DNA from: Methylovorus sp. MM2
GTDB taxonomy: Bacteria; Pseudomonadota; Gammaproteobacteria; Burkholderiales; Methylophilaceae
Reading direction: 5' to 3'
NCBI RefSeq assembly: GCF_001648895.1
Contig: NZ_LXUF01000001.1
Span: forward strand, 1,099,726-1,163,725
Length of the DNA stretch: 64,000 nucleotides
In this document: positions 10,324 to 20,126 of the stretch, one piece after another
How positions within the stretch are numbered: the stretch's first letter is position 1
Layout: every line of letters starts with the position of its first letter
Position numbers and translations under genes: made by a program
Notes under the pieces: generated by a model
The model's database searches: none
What the model was told of the DNA's origin: nothing
The model's input: the letters and a program-made list of their open reading frames with translations, nothing else

Positions 10324-10815
10324 ATGACAACGTTCGACTACGCGGTATTGGCGATTATAGGGTTGTCTATATTATTGAGCATGATGCGCGGTTTTGTACG
10401 TGAGGTATTGGCTTTAGCTAGTTGGGCGGTGGCTTTTTTTGTTGCGAAAATATATACCTTGCAATTGGCACCTTTGCTCCCATCTACAATACCAAGTGAT
10501 GCATTAAAGTTTTTGGCAGCTTTTATTATTTTGTTTTTAGCCACCTTGCTTATTTGTAGTTTATTGGCGATTGCACTATCGCAGATATTCAAAAAAGCAG
10601 GGTTGGATTGGGTGGACCGCTTGCTAGGCGCACTATTTGGCGCAGCACGTGGATTAATGATTATTGGTGTATTGGTGTTTCTGGCAGGGCTGACTGATAT
10701 GCCGAAAGATGCGCGCTGGCGTAATGCCATGTTTAGTGCGCCCTTGGAGGCGATGGTGAATAGTATTTTGCCATGGTTTCCTGAGGACATTGCCAAGCAC
10801 ATTAAATACGACTAA
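10324..10815 (+). CDS. cvpA: CvpA family membrane protein
   Basis: CvpA proteins are small polytopic inner-membrane proteins, named for colicin V production and usually found just before purF; their molecular role is unsettled. The 163 residues show about four hydrophobic helices (near 5-25, 30-48, 58-80 and 100-120), and the family pattern DRLLGALFGAARG is present near residue 99. It follows the SPOR gene by 20 bases and precedes purF by 76 bases. Confidence 0.92.
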   Translation: MTTFDYAVLAIIGLSILLSMMRGFVREVLALASWAVAFFVAKIYTLQLAPLLPSTIPSDALKFLAAFIILFLATLLICSLLAIALSQIFKKAGLDWVDRLLGALFGAARGLMIIGVLVFLAGLTDMPKDARWRNAMFSAPLEAMVNSILPWFPEDIAKHIKYD

Positions 10816-10891
10816 ATTAAGCATTAAACTTAATTGATTGAACAAAGTCGTAGTTTGACTCACAGGTTTTAGTTATTAGGATACTCACCTC

Positions 10892-12433
10892 ATGTGTGGA
10901 ATCATCGGCATCGTTGGCAAGAACCCGGTCAATCAATTCCTCTACGATGGATTGCTTGTACTTCAGCATCGTGGACAAGATGCCGCAGGTATCGTCACCT
11001 GTGACGGGGGGACGTTCTTCATGCACAAGAATAACGGTTTGGTGCAGGATGTCTTCCAAACACGTCATATGCGTAGCCTGCAAGGCAATGCCGGTATCGC
11101 ACATGTTCGCTATCCGACAGCTGGCTCATCTTCTGCCGCTGAAGCGCAACCGTTTTACGTAAATTCCCCATTTGGTATCGTGCTTGGTCATAACGGTAAC
11201 TTGACCAATTCAGCACAATTAAAACAAGAGATGTTCCGTCAGGATCTGCGTCATATCAATACTAGCTCTGACTCTGAAGTGCTGTTGAATGTGCTGGCGC
11301 ATGAGATCGAACAAACAGCGCATAGCGCAGTGCTTGATACCGATATGATCTTTGAGGCCGTTGCTGGCGTGCACAATCGCTGTAAAGGCGCATATGCCGT
11401 AGTGGCAATGGTCGCTAATTTCGGTTTGCTGGCTTTCCGTGATCCTAACGGTATTCGCCCTTTAGTCATTGGTAAACATGAAACAGAAAAAGGCACTGAG
11501 TACATTGTGGCCTCAGAGAGTGTGGCGCTTGATGTGCTTGGGTTTAAACTGATTCGCGACGTAGAGCCTGGCGAAGCCATTTTTATCGATATGGATGGTA
11601 ATTTCTTCTCCCGGCAATGTGCTGAGAATGCCAAGCTTTCATCCTGTATCTTTGAATATGTTTATCTTGCGCGCCCAGACTCAGTAATCGATGGCGTTTC
11701 TGTTTATCAGACGCGTCTGCATATGGGTGAGAGTCTCGCCAAGAAAATTGCTGAAGAATGGTCACATCTAAAAATCGATGTGGTCATCCCGATCCCTGAT
11801 ACAAGCCGCCCGAGCGCGCTGGAGTTGGCGAATAAGCTTAACCTGACTTATCGTGAAGGTTTCATCAAGAATCGTTATATTGGTCGCACTTTTATTATGC
11901 CTGGCCAAGCATTACGTAAGAAATCTGTACGTCAAAAACTGAATCCAATCGGGATGGAGTTCAAGGGTAAAAATGTATTGCTCGTTGATGACTCCATTGT
12001 CCGCGGTACTACATCCAAGCAGATCGTTCAAATGGCGCGCGATGCGGGCGCCAATAAAGTATTCTTTGCCTCAGCTGCGCCGCCTGTCAGGTTCCCTAAT
12101 GTTTACGGTATCGATATGCCGACACGCGATGAGTTGCTTGCAACTGGACGTACGGATGAAGAAATCTGTGCCGAAATTGGTGCTGATGCATTGATCTATC
12201 AGGATCTTGATGCATTAGTACATGCTGTCCAGCTAAGTAATCCTAATATCAAGTCGTTTGATTGTTCCTGTTTCGATGGGCACTACGTGACAGGAGATAT
12301 CGATGAGATTTATTTGAATAATATCGAGTCTTCACGCGGTGATAAAGCAGGGTTGAAGAAACCAATTAATTCCAGCACACAACTGGATCTTAACCTAGTG
12401 ACGATCAAGGAACATGAAGAGGAGGCTGCTTAG
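10892..12433 (+). CDS. purF: Amidophosphoribosyltransferase
   Basis: PurF makes phosphoribosylamine from PRPP and glutamine, the first step of purine synthesis. The Ntn glutaminase nucleophile Cys2 stands in MCGIIGIVG. The phosphoribosyltransferase PRPP loop [13 protein letters not shown] lies near residues 362-374, and the length of 513 is normal. The stop is followed by the metZ promoter and riboswitch, so purF closes the accD-to-purF transcript. Confidence 0.97.
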   Translation: MCGIIGIVGKNPVNQFLYDGLLVLQHRGQDAAGIVTCDGGTFFMHKNNGLVQDVFQTRHMRSLQGNAGIAHVRYPTAGSSSAAEAQPFYVNSPFGIVLGHNGNLTNSAQLKQEMFRQDLRHINTSSDSEVLLNVLAHEIEQTAHSAVLDTDMIFEAVAGVHNRCKGAYAVVAMVANFGLLAFRDPNGIRPLVIGKHETEKGTEYIVASESVALDVLGFKLIRDVEPGEAIFIDMDGNFFSRQCAENAKLSSCIFEYVYLARPDSVIDGVSVYQTRLHMGESLAKKIAEEWSHLKIDVVIPIPDTSRPSALELANKLNLTYREGFIKNRYIGRTFIMPGQALRKKSVRQKLNPIGMEFKGKNVLLVDDSIVRGTTSKQIVQMARDAGANKVFFASAAPPVRFPNVYGIDMPTRDELLATGRTDEEICAEIGADALIYQDLDALVHAVQLSNPNIKSFDCSCFDGHYVTGDIDEIYLNNIESSRGDKAGLKKPINSSTQLDLNLVTIKEHEEEAA

Positions 12434-12451
12434 CTTAGTAAGCGAGAGTGG

Positions 12452-12480
12452 TTGACCAAATGGTTTTGCAGGACTAACAT
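12452..12480 (+). promoter_or_regulatory. Sigma-70 promoter for metZ
   Basis: TTGACC (12452-12457), a 17-base spacer and TAACAT (12475-12480) make a good sigma-70 promoter directly after purF. Transcription would begin near 12486-12488, exactly at the first stem of the riboswitch that follows. That coincidence strengthens both calls. Confidence 0.75.
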
Positions 12481-12486
12481 TTGATT

Positions 12487-12551
12487 GCGCCGATTTGAGA
12501 TTATTTAGGTAACTCAGCTTGCGGGCGCTTAATAAATTCAGCTAAAGCGAG
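12487..12551 (+). promoter_or_regulatory. SAM-II-type riboswitch controlling metZ
   Basis: The leader matches the SAM-II (SAM-alpha) aptamer layout. P1 is GCGCC (12487-12491) with GGCGC (12524-12528). The loop begins GATTTGAG, close to the conserved GATTTAA. After P1 come AATAAAT and AGCTAAA (12540-12546), the hallmark 3' elements. A pseudoknot stem can form between CTC-A-GCTT (12513-12520, one bulged A) and AAGCGAG (12545-12551), seven base pairs. The next gene is metZ, a classic SAM-II target. Known examples are mostly alphaproteobacterial. No covariance search was run; the match is by eye. Confidence 0.82.
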
Positions 12552-12556
12552 TAATT

Positions 12557-12591
12557 AAACCCGTTTTAGCTTAGCTAACGCGGGTTTTTTT
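12557..12591 (+). terminator. Attenuator terminator of the metZ leader
   Basis: AAACCCG and inner TTAGC pair with GCTAA and CGGGTTT (one mismatch and one wobble between the two blocks), closing a 3-nt loop and followed by T's. Its 5' arm TTTTAGCT (12564-12571) is complementary to the aptamer element AGCTAAAG (12540-12547). The aptamer pseudoknot and an antiterminator therefore exclude each other: SAM bound would favour termination. It would also stop read-through from purF. Confidence 0.85.
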
Positions 12592-12625
12592 ATGCCCATT
12601 TTGTAGGGAAGATTGGAATTATATT

Positions 12626-13792
12626 ATGACGAATGAGTGGCAGGCAGAAACGCTGGCAGTACGTGCCGGCAGTGAGCATACGGCTTTTGGAGAGAACTCC
12701 GAGGCGATGTTTTTGACATCCAGCTTTGTATTCGAGAACGCAGCGCAGGCGGCGGCCCGTTTTGGCGGACAAGAGCCGGGCAATATCTATTCTCGCTTCA
12801 CGAATCCAACTGTGACCATGTTCCAGAATAAGCTGGCGGCGCTAGAGGGTGCTGAGTCTTGCGTCGCGACTTCTTCTGGTATGGCTGCCATTCTTGCCGC
12901 AGTGATGGGTGTGTGCTCTGCGGGCGATCACGTTGTTGCCTCACGTAGTATCTTTGGCACTTCTGTGCAGCTCTTCGGCAATATCCTTAAACGTTGGGGC
13001 TTGGAGACCACGTTTGTCTCATTGACTGATCCTGATGAGTGGAAAGCGGCGATTCAGCCGAATACCAAACTATTTTTTGTCGAAACACCGTCTAACCCGC
13101 TGACTGAGGTTTGCGATATTCCAGCACTTGCGACGATTGCACATGAGGCAGGCGTATTGCTGGCGGTTGATAATTGCTTCTGCACACCAGCGTTGCAAAA
13201 GCCTTTAGCACTCGGGGCTGATATCGTGATTCATTCTGCGACTAAATACATTGACGGCCAAGGACGTTGTCTTGGTGGTGCTGTATTGGGTAAAAAAGAC
13301 GTGTTGGAACCTGTCTATGGTTTCTTGCGTACAGCAGGCCCAACCATGAGCGCATTCAATGCATGGGTTTTCCTGAAAGGGCTTGAGACTTTACATGTGC
13401 GTATGGAAGCGCATGCGCGTAATGCCTTGGAACTTGCGCAGTGGCTCGAAGCGCAATCAGGGGTTGCCCGCGTTTATTACCCTGGTTTGCCATCACATCC
13501 ACAGCATCAACTAGCGATGAAGCAGCAAAAATATGGTGGAGCTATCGTTTCATTTGATGTCAAAGGCGGCCAAGAGGCTGCATGGCGCTTGATTGATGCA
13601 ACCAAGCTGATTTCGATCACAGCGAATCTTGGGGATGCTAAAAGTACGATCACGCACCCTGCGACAACAACACATAGCCGTGTAACACCCGAGGCACGTG
13701 TGGCATCAGGAATTGGAGATGGTTTAGTCCGCATTGCTGTCGGTTTGGAGCACGTGGATGACTTGAAGGCTGATTTAGCTTTGCTGCGTTAA
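12626..13792 (+). CDS. metZ: O-succinylhomoserine sulfhydrylase
   Basis: MetZ makes homocysteine from O-succinylhomoserine and sulfide, the direct sulfhydrylation route to methionine. It is a PLP enzyme of the Cys/Met metabolism family; the PLP lysine is Lys207 in SATKYIDGQGRCLGG. TSSFVFENA near the start, NIYSRFTNPTV and THPATTTHSR near the end are typical of MetZ rather than cystathionine gamma-synthase. Its 388 residues are normal. It has its own promoter, SAM-II-type riboswitch and attenuator. The sulfide it needs can come from the cys genes at 27-37 kb. Confidence 0.93.
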   Translation: MTNEWQAETLAVRAGSEHTAFGENSEAMFLTSSFVFENAAQAAARFGGQEPGNIYSRFTNPTVTMFQNKLAALEGAESCVATSSGMAAILAAVMGVCSAGDHVVASRSIFGTSVQLFGNILKRWGLETTFVSLTDPDEWKAAIQPNTKLFFVETPSNPLTEVCDIPALATIAHEAGVLLAVDNCFCTPALQKPLALGADIVIHSATKYIDGQGRCLGGAVLGKKDVLEPVYGFLRTAGPTMSAFNAWVFLKGLETLHVRMEAHARNALELAQWLEAQSGVARVYYPGLPSHPQHQLAMKQQKYGGAIVSFDVKGGQEAAWRLIDATKLISITANLGDAKSTITHPATTTHSRVTPEARVASGIGDGLVRIAVGLEHVDDLKADLALLR

Positions 13793-13889
13793 CTATAGCG
13801 GGTAACATGCTTTGCACTTTTCGCTTTTTTACGAGTCGAAATAAATACTAGGCTTGAGTTTTTTAATATACAAAAAAGGAGAAATATCC

Positions 13890-14180
13890 ATGAGTTTAAA
13901 AGATGCATATGTTGAGAAATTAAAAGCCCAGCTTGATGAGTGGTCTGCTGATATTGATGTGTTGGAAGCACGTGCGCGTCAAGTAGAAGCTGATCTGCGC
14001 ATCAAGTATGAGAGTCAGGTCGAGACATTAAAGCTTAAGCGTGAAGAGGCGAAATTAAAGCTTGCTGAAGTACAGGAATCCGCTGGTGACGCATGGCAGG
14101 AACTTAAAAAGGGCGGTGATGAAGCTTGGGATGCAATTAAGAAAAGCTTTGAAGAAGCGCGCAAGAAATTCAAAGAGTAA
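13890..14180 (+). CDS. Small charged coiled-coil protein, function unknown
   Basis: This is a 96-residue protein of almost continuous amphipathic helix, rich in Lys, Glu, Ala and Leu (EKLKAQLDEWSADIDVLEARA; then KLKREEAKLKLAEVQESAGDAWQ). There is no signal peptide, membrane segment or Cys. I chose the ATG at 13890, which has AAGGAG six bases upstream; an upstream ATG at 13854 would add residues read through that ribosome site. Such helical proteins occur near stress-related genes in proteobacteria, but I do not recognise a function. It is 46 bases before the next small gene and probably cotranscribed. Confidence 0.8.
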   Translation: MSLKDAYVEKLKAQLDEWSADIDVLEARARQVEADLRIKYESQVETLKLKREEAKLKLAEVQESAGDAWQELKKGGDEAWDAIKKSFEEARKKFKE

Positions 14181-14225
14181 TTTGCTCGGCTGATAATAAT
14201 CTTATAAATTGATTGGAGGAGATAT

Positions 14226-14447
14226 ATGAAGACATCTGTGATTGTTGGAGTATTACTGATTGCCCTTGGTGCAGCAGGCTTTGTATATAAAAGCTTTAGC
14301 TATAAATCTGAAGAGACTGTTGCGCAAATCGGCCCATTAAAAGCTACGGCAGAAACTGAAAAGAATATCGCTATTCCTGACGTGTTATCGATTATTTCTA
14401 TCATCGCGGGCGTGCTGGTTATCGCTATCGGCAGTAGAAGTAAATAA
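14226..14447 (+). CDS. Small two-helix membrane protein (DUF3185-like)
   Basis: The 73-residue product has two hydrophobic helices (about 4-22 and 52-69) joined by a polar, Glu/Lys-rich loop (YKSEETVAQIGPLKATAETEK). The arrangement resembles DUF3185 proteins, whose role is unknown; this is an impression, not a search result. A strong GGAGGAG-like site precedes the ATG. It follows the coiled-coil gene and ends before a bidirectional terminator shared with the peroxiredoxin gene. Confidence 0.75.
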   Translation: MKTSVIVGVLLIALGAAGFVYKSFSYKSEETVAQIGPLKATAETEKNIAIPDVLSIISIIAGVLVIAIGSRSK

Positions 14448-14467
14448 CTTTTTTAAGCTGTCAAAAT

Positions 14468-14498
14468 AAAAATGGGGCAATATGCCCCGTTTTTATTT
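14468..14498. terminator. Bidirectional terminator between the small-protein pair and the peroxiredoxin gene
   Basis: AAAAATGGGGCA (14468-14479) pairs with TGCCCCGTTTTT (14483-14494) with one G-T wobble and a 3-nt loop. T-rich flanks on both strands suit the convergent genes. Confidence 0.85.
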
Positions 14499-14513
14499 AT
14501 CTCTTAGACCTTG

Positions 14514-15116
14514 TTACAGGCTAGTGGCATTAGCCGCCAAATACTTGGCAACGCCTTCTGGTGTTGCATCCATACCGGCTTTACCTTTTTTCCAACCCGC
14601 TGGGCAAACTTCACCGTGCTCTTCAAAGAATTGCAGAGCATCAACGATACGCAAGGTCTCATCAATGTCGCGGCCTAGTGGTAGGTCGTTGATCACTTGG
14701 TTAACGACTACGCCATCTTTGTTGATCAGGAATGTGCCGCGATATGCAACGCCACCATCTGCTTCAACATCGTATGCCTTTGCGATCTCGTGCTTGATGT
14801 CAGCAACCATCGGGTAGCCAACTTTGCCGATACCGCCTTTTTCTACTGGTGTGTTCTTCCATGCCAGATGGGTAAAGTGTGAATCGATTGACACGCCAAT
14901 CACTTGAACGCCGCGATTTTTGAACTCTTCCAGACGATGGTCGAATGCGATTAGTTCAGATGGGCATACGAAAGTGAAATCTAGTGGCCAGAAGAAAATA
15001 ACCGCTGGCTTGCCTTTGATATATGCAGCAAGATTAAAATCTTCCTTGATTGAGTTGTCGCCCAACACCGCGGCAGCAGTGAAGTCTGGAGCTGGTTTGC
15101 CTACTAATACAGCCAT
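14514..15116 (-). CDS. Typical 2-Cys peroxiredoxin (AhpC/Prx1 type)
   Basis: Peroxiredoxins reduce H2O2 and organic hydroperoxides. The peroxidatic Cys51 is in DFTFVCPSEL and the resolving Cys171 in GEVCPAGW, so this is a typical 2-Cys enzyme working as obligate dimers or decamers. A GGIGK loop is present, but the C-terminal YF motif that makes some members sensitive to overoxidation is absent (the end is YLAANATSL), suggesting a robust enzyme. Its 200 residues are normal. It is transcribed away from gyrA; a strong AAGGAG precedes the ATG. Confidence 0.95.
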   Translation of the reverse strand: MAVLVGKPAPDFTAAAVLGDNSIKEDFNLAAYIKGKPAVIFFWPLDFTFVCPSELIAFDHRLEEFKNRGVQVIGVSIDSHFTHLAWKNTPVEKGGIGKVGYPMVADIKHEIAKAYDVEADGGVAYRGTFLINKDGVVVNQVINDLPLGRDIDETLRIVDALQFFEEHGEVCPAGWKKGKAGMDATPEGVAKYLAANATSL

Positions 15117-15253
15117 GTGAATCTCCTTTTATATTATGGTGATAACTAGAACCTCAATAGAGTAAATCAACATAAATGAAAATTCTAATTAATTTTTACA
15201 ATAAGTACGATTTATTATCGCTATGAATATTTTTGGCCTGATTCACCGTACAT

Positions 15254-15267
15254 TTTTTAGCTAAAAA
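15254..15267. repeat. Perfect 14-bp palindrome upstream of gyrA
   Basis: TTTTTAGCTAAAAA is perfectly self-complementary and lies between the divergent peroxiredoxin and gyrA genes. It could be an operator or an AT-rich chance palindrome; it is too AT-rich to serve as a good terminator. Confidence 0.4.
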
Positions 15268-15293
15268 GCAGGCATGATTTGAGACGCTTATCG

Positions 15294-15302
15294 TGCTAGA
15301 AT
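15294..15302 (+). promoter_or_regulatory. Probable extended -10 promoter of gyrA
   Basis: TGC-TAGAAT forms an extended -10 box 37 bases before the gyrA ATG; no good -35 is visible, as often seen with extended -10 promoters. Confidence 0.45.
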
Positions 15303-15338
15303 CCTAGACTTTAAGCCATTTACAGCCAACATAAAAAT

Positions 15339-17885
15339 ATGGAACAGTTCGCTAAAGAAACCCTTCCTATCAGTCTTGAAGATGAGATGCGCCGTTCGTA
15401 CCTCGATTACGCGATGAGTGTGATTGTTGGTCGTGCGTTACCTGATGTAAGAGACGGTCTGAAACCAGTTCACAGGCGTGTGCTTTTTGCCATGCATGAG
15501 TTAAGTAATGACTGGAACAAGCCTTATAAAAAGTCTGCCCGTATCGTCGGTGACGTGATCGGTAAATACCATCCGCATGGTGATACCGCAGTTTATGACA
15601 CGATTGTTCGTATGGCGCAGGATTTCTCACTGCGCTATATGCTGGTCGATGGACAAGGTAACTTCGGTTCTGTCGATGGCGATAATGCAGCGGCGATGCG
15701 TTATACCGAAATCCGCATGGCGAAGATTGCACACGAGCTGCTTGCCGATATCGACAAAGAGACGGTAGATTTTGGCCCGAACTATGATGGCTCTGAGCAT
15801 GAGCCGCTTATCATGCCAGCCCGTATTCCTAATCTATTGATCAACGGCTCTTCCGGTATCGCGGTTGGTATGGCGACCAATATCCCGCCACACAACTTGA
15901 ATGAAGTGATTGATGGCTGTTTGGCGTTACTGCAAAACTCTGAAATCACAATAGATGAGCTGATCGAGATCATTCCGGCACCGGATTTTCCAACTGCAGG
16001 CATCATCTACGGCACTGTAGGTGTTAAAGAAGGCTATCGTACAGGTCGTGGGCGCGTCGTGATGCGTGGCCGTACCCATGTCGAGGACATGGAAAAAGGC
16101 AATCGTCAGGCGTTGATCGTCGATGAGTTGCCTTACCAGGTAAATAAAAAGACTTTCGTCGAAAAAATTGCTGAACTGGTCAATGAAAAGAAGATCGAGG
16201 GCATCTCTGATCTACGTGATGAGTCTGATAAATCAGGCATGCGCGTTGTAATCGAGCTGAAGCGAGGTGAAGTACCAGAAGTCATTCTGAATAACCTGTA
16301 TAAACAAACGCAGTTGCAAGATACATTCGGCATGAACATGGTGGCCTTGCTGGATGGCCAGCCACGTCTTCTAAATCTTAAGCAGATGCTGGAAGCTTTC
16401 TTACGCCATCGCCGTGAGGTGATTACACGCCGTACGGTGTTCGAGTTACGTAAAGCGCGTGAGCGTGGGCATGTCTTGGAAGGTTTGGCAGTCGCTTTGG
16501 CGAACGTTGATGAGATGATCGCTTTGATCAAAGCTGCGCCAACGCCACCAGAAGCTAAACGCGAATTGATGGCTAAGGTATGGAAATCGCCCGTCGTTGA
16601 AGAGATGCTTAAACGCGCAGCGATGGAAGCCTCTCGCCCTGAAGGTTTGTCTGTAGATTTTGGCCTAACCCCAAATGGTTATAGGCTGTCTGATGTTCAG
16701 GCGCAAGAAATTCTGCAAATGCGTCTGCAACGCTTGACTGGTCTTGAGCAAGATAAGATCGTCAACGAATACAAAGATGTCATGGATGTCATCGCTGATT
16801 TGCTGGATATTCTAGCCAAAGCTGAGCGTGTGACGCAGATGATTACTGAGGAGTTGGCAACCATACGCCAGCAATTTGGCGATAAGCGCCGCAGTGAGAT
16901 TATCCATCATGCGCAGGATCTATCTTTAGAAGATCTGATCACACCGCAAGATGTGGTGGTGACGCTTTCTCATACTGGCTATGTTAAGTCTCAGCCATTG
17001 GAAGAGTATCGTGCGCAACGTCGTGGTGGCCGCGGTAAACAAGCTGCTGCAACTAAAGAAGATGATTTTATCGATAAGATGTTCGTGGCGAATACCCATG
17101 ATTACATCCTTTGCTTCTCAAGCCGTGGGCGTGTCTACTGGTTGAAAGTCTATGAAGTGCCGCAAGGCAGCCGGATCAGCCGTGGTAAACCAATCGTAAA
17201 TCTGTTCCCGCTCGAAGAAGGCGAGAAGATAAATGCTATCCTGCCAGTGAAAGAGTTCGATGAAAATCGGTACATCTTCATGGCAACCGCTGAAGGTACT
17301 GTGAAGAAGACCTCATTGATTGAGTTCTCTAACCCACGTAAGTCAGGCATCATCGCGATCAACCTGGATGACGGCGATTACCTGATCGGTGCGGAAGTGA
17401 CCAATGGCGCTAACGATATCGTGCTGGTTTCAAATGGCGGTAAAGCGGTCTGGTTCGATGAAGAAGATGTACGTGGTATGGGGCGTAACACCCGCGGTGT
17501 GCGTGGCATGAAACTGCAAGCTAAACAGCAAGTGATCTCATTGTTGATTGCAGAAGATGATAAGCAGACTGTTCTGGTTGCGACTGAAAATGGCTATGGC
17601 AAACGTACTGTGCTTGCTGATTTCCGTCATTCAGGTCGTGGCACGCAGGGTGTGAAAGCGATTGCGACAAGTGAACGTAACGGTGTTGTGGTCGGTGCGA
17701 GGTTGGTTGGTGATGATGACGAAATCATGCTGATCACCACTGGTGGTGTCCTCATCCGTACGCGCGTGAAAGAAATTCGCGAATTAGGTCGCGCTACACA
17801 AGGCGTGACACTGATTAACCTAGGCGCAGGCGAGAAGCTCTCAGGATTGGAAAAAGTCGTCGAGACAGACGACGAAGAGGAATAA
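15339..17885 (+). CDS. gyrA: DNA gyrase subunit A
   Basis: GyrA is the breakage-reunion subunit of gyrase, which introduces negative supercoils with GyrB. The catalytic Tyr122 is in [10 protein letters not shown] at the same position as in E. coli. The quinolone-determining region reads [17 protein letters not shown], with Thr83 and Asp87. The C-terminal beta-pinwheel is present, with the GyrA box RRGGRGKQ near residue 562. The 848 residues are a usual length. serC follows after 11 bases, starting the conserved gyrA-serC-pheA-hisC order. Confidence 0.98.
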   Translation: MEQFAKETLPISLEDEMRRSYLDYAMSVIVGRALPDVRDGLKPVHRRVLFAMHELSNDWNKPYKKSARIVGDVIGKYHPHGDTAVYDTIVRMAQDFSLRYMLVDGQGNFGSVDGDNAAAMRYTEIRMAKIAHELLADIDKETVDFGPNYDGSEHEPLIMPARIPNLLINGSSGIAVGMATNIPPHNLNEVIDGCLALLQNSEITIDELIEIIPAPDFPTAGIIYGTVGVKEGYRTGRGRVVMRGRTHVEDMEKGNRQALIVDELPYQVNKKTFVEKIAELVNEKKIEGISDLRDESDKSGMRVVIELKRGEVPEVILNNLYKQTQLQDTFGMNMVALLDGQPRLLNLKQMLEAFLRHRREVITRRTVFELRKARERGHVLEGLAVALANVDEMIALIKAAPTPPEAKRELMAKVWKSPVVEEMLKRAAMEASRPEGLSVDFGLTPNGYRLSDVQAQEILQMRLQRLTGLEQDKIVNEYKDVMDVIADLLDILAKAERVTQMITEELATIRQQFGDKRRSEIIHHAQDLSLEDLITPQDVVVTLSHTGYVKSQPLEEYRAQRRGGRGKQAAATKEDDFIDKMFVANTHDYILCFSSRGRVYWLKVYEVPQGSRISRGKPIVNLFPLEEGEKINAILPVKEFDENRYIFMATAEGTVKKTSLIEFSNPRKSGIIAINLDDGDYLIGAEVTNGANDIVLVSNGGKAVWFDEEDVRGMGRNTRGVRGMKLQAKQQVISLLIAEDDKQTVLVATENGYGKRTVLADFRHSGRGTQGVKAIATSERNGVVVGARLVGDDDEIMLITTGGVLIRTRVKEIRELGRATQGVTLINLGAGEKLSGLEKVVETDDEEE

Positions 17886-17896
17886 ACAGGTCTGTT

Positions 17897-18976
17897 ATGA
17901 CGAAGATATATAATTTTGCTGCCGGTCCTGCGGTATTGCCGCAGGAGGTACTTGCTCAAGCGCGTGAAGAAATGATGGATTGGCATGGCTCCGGGATGTC
18001 CATCATGGAGATGAGTCATCGGGGTAAGGAATTCATGTCAGTTGCTGCCGAAGCCGAAGCAGATTTGCGTGAATTATTGGCTATCCCTGCAAATTACAAG
18101 GTGTTGTTTCTACAGGGCGGTGCGCATGCACAGTTCTCAATGGTTCCTATGAACATATTGCGCGGGAAAACCACAGCGGATTATCTTGATACAGGTATCT
18201 GGTCACAAAAAGCGATCGCTGAGGCTAACCGTTATTGCAAAGTCAATGTTGTGGCCTCTTCAGCAGACCGAAACTTTACTTATGTGCCAGCACAAAGCGC
18301 GTGGCAACTTAATAAAAATGCCGCTTATGTACATTACACCTCCAATGAGACGATTGGTGGGGTAGAGATATTCTGGACGCCGGAAACTGGTAATGTGCCT
18401 TTAGTTGGTGATATGTCTTCGCATATCCTTTCGCGGCCTATCGATGTGAGTAAGTACGGCATCATCTATGCCGGCGCACAAAAGAATATCGGGCCTGCTG
18501 GCCTGACTATCGTAATCGTACGGGATGACCTGATCGGCAAAACCTTGCCGGGCACACCAACGATGTTTGATTACAAGATACATGCTGATAACGAGTCCAT
18601 GTACAACACACCACCGACTTATAGCATCTATATGGCAGGGCTTGTTTTTAAATGGCTAAAAGCAAAAGGTGGTTTGGCAGAAATGGAGAAAACCAATATT
18701 GCCAAGGCGGGTTTGTTATATGATTATCTCGATAGCTCGGACTTTTACCATTCGCCTGTCGCAGTAGAAAATCGTTCGCGCATGAATGTGCCTTTTACAT
18801 TAAATGACAGCGCGCTGGATCAGTCATTTCTGACTGCGGCGCAGCAAAATGGCCTGTTGCAGCTAAAAGGCCATAAGCTTGTGGGCGGTATGCGCGCCTC
18901 GATTTATAATGCAATGCCAATAGAAGGGGTGCAGGCACTATTGGCGTTTATGAACGATTTTGAGAAAAGTCATTAA
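17897..18976 (+). CDS. serC: Phosphoserine aminotransferase
   Basis: SerC makes phosphoserine from phosphohydroxypyruvate and also acts in pyridoxal phosphate synthesis. It is a class V aminotransferase; the PLP lysine is Lys196 in [12 protein letters not shown]. It begins [15 protein letters not shown] and has [13 protein letters not shown], as the family does. Its 359 residues are normal. It lies between gyrA and pheA with short gaps and is probably cotranscribed. Confidence 0.97.
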   Translation: MTKIYNFAAGPAVLPQEVLAQAREEMMDWHGSGMSIMEMSHRGKEFMSVAAEAEADLRELLAIPANYKVLFLQGGAHAQFSMVPMNILRGKTTADYLDTGIWSQKAIAEANRYCKVNVVASSADRNFTYVPAQSAWQLNKNAAYVHYTSNETIGGVEIFWTPETGNVPLVGDMSSHILSRPIDVSKYGIIYAGAQKNIGPAGLTIVIVRDDLIGKTLPGTPTMFDYKIHADNESMYNTPPTYSIYMAGLVFKWLKAKGGLAEMEKTNIAKAGLLYDYLDSSDFYHSPVAVENRSRMNVPFTLNDSALDQSFLTAAQQNGLLQLKGHKLVGGMRASIYNAMPIEGVQALLAFMNDFEKSH

Positions 18977-19003
18977 CGGATCAGGCGAATACGTTAAATC
19001 TAT

Positions 19004-20071
19004 ATGAGCGACACTCTAAAACAACACCGTGACCAGATCGATGCGATCGATGAGCAACTTTTAAAGTTGATCAACCAGCGTGCGCAGCTTGCAAGAGAGA
19101 TTGGCAATCTTAAACATGGTGGCCCGATCTATCGTCCTGAACGTGAGGCACAAGTGCTTAGGCGCTTGGTTGAGGTTAATGATGGCCCTTTGTCTGCTGA
19201 AGCAGTTACAGCTATTTTTCGGTCGGTGATGTCTAATTGCCGTGCGCTTGAAAAAGAACTTTCTGTCGCATTCCTGGGGCCTCTTGGTACTTTTAGCGAA
19301 GAGGCGGCCAATAAGCAATTTGGCGGTTTATCTGCACCAATTCAATGTAGCTCTATCGACGAAGTCTTCCGCATGGTGGAGTCCTCGCGGGTCGATTACG
19401 GTGTTGTGCCCGTTGAGAATTCGACTGAAGGCGCTGTTGGGCGTACGCTTGATCTGCTAATGGCAACAGGTTTGCATATTTGCGGCGAGATCACGTTACC
19501 GGTACATCATAATCTGCTGAGTAAGAAAAATGATAAGAGTGAAGTTCGTAAAGTCTACTCTCATGCACAGTCACTTGCCCAATGCCACGAGTGGCTAAAC
19601 CAGAACCTGCCTGATGTCGAACGGCAGGCTGTTGCCAGCAACGCAGAAGCAGCACGCTTGGCTACAGAAGAGCCCGGTGCTGCAGCGATAGCCAGTAAAC
19701 GTGCTGCAGAGTTGTTCGAGCTGAATCTGCTTGCTGAGAGCATTGAAGATGACCCTAAAAATACGACACGCTTCCTCGTATTGGCAAATCATGAGGTAGC
19801 TGCTTCCGGGAAAGATAAAACCTCATTAGTTATCGCTACAAAGAATATCCCTGGCGCTGTTGTTGACTTGCTGAAACCCTTGGCTGAACACAAAGTCAGT
19901 ATGAGCAAACTAGAATCACGCCCATCAAAGACGGGCATGTGGGAATATGTGTTTTTTGTGGATATTGAAGGACATCATCAGGAAGCACATGTCAAAAATG
20001 CGCTCATTGAGCTAGAAAAACGTGCATCCTTACTAAAAATACTTGGTTCTTATCCAGTTGCAGTTATATGA
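19004..20071 (+). CDS. pheA: Bifunctional chorismate mutase / prephenate dehydratase
   Basis: PheA converts chorismate via prephenate to phenylpyruvate for phenylalanine. Three parts are visible: an AroQ-type mutase (about 1-85, with DAIDEQLLKLINQRAQLA), the dehydratase (from LGPLGTFSEEAA near 91 to the TRFLVLA motif near 250) and an ACT regulatory domain (about 270-350, with SKLESRPSKTGMWEYVFFVD) where phenylalanine normally gives feedback inhibition. The 355 residues are normal. It follows serC by 27 bases. Confidence 0.97.
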   Translation: MSDTLKQHRDQIDAIDEQLLKLINQRAQLAREIGNLKHGGPIYRPEREAQVLRRLVEVNDGPLSAEAVTAIFRSVMSNCRALEKELSVAFLGPLGTFSEEAANKQFGGLSAPIQCSSIDEVFRMVESSRVDYGVVPVENSTEGAVGRTLDLLMATGLHICGEITLPVHHNLLSKKNDKSEVRKVYSHAQSLAQCHEWLNQNLPDVERQAVASNAEAARLATEEPGAAAIASKRAAELFELNLLAESIEDDPKNTTRFLVLANHEVAASGKDKTSLVIATKNIPGAVVDLLKPLAEHKVSMSKLESRPSKTGMWEYVFFVDIEGHHQEAHVKNALIELEKRASLLKILGSYPVAVI

Positions 20072-20126
20072 TGTAACTGTCTGTTTTTTTATTGTGTCAT
20101 TGGCGGAATTATTCATGTAGTTTGAT

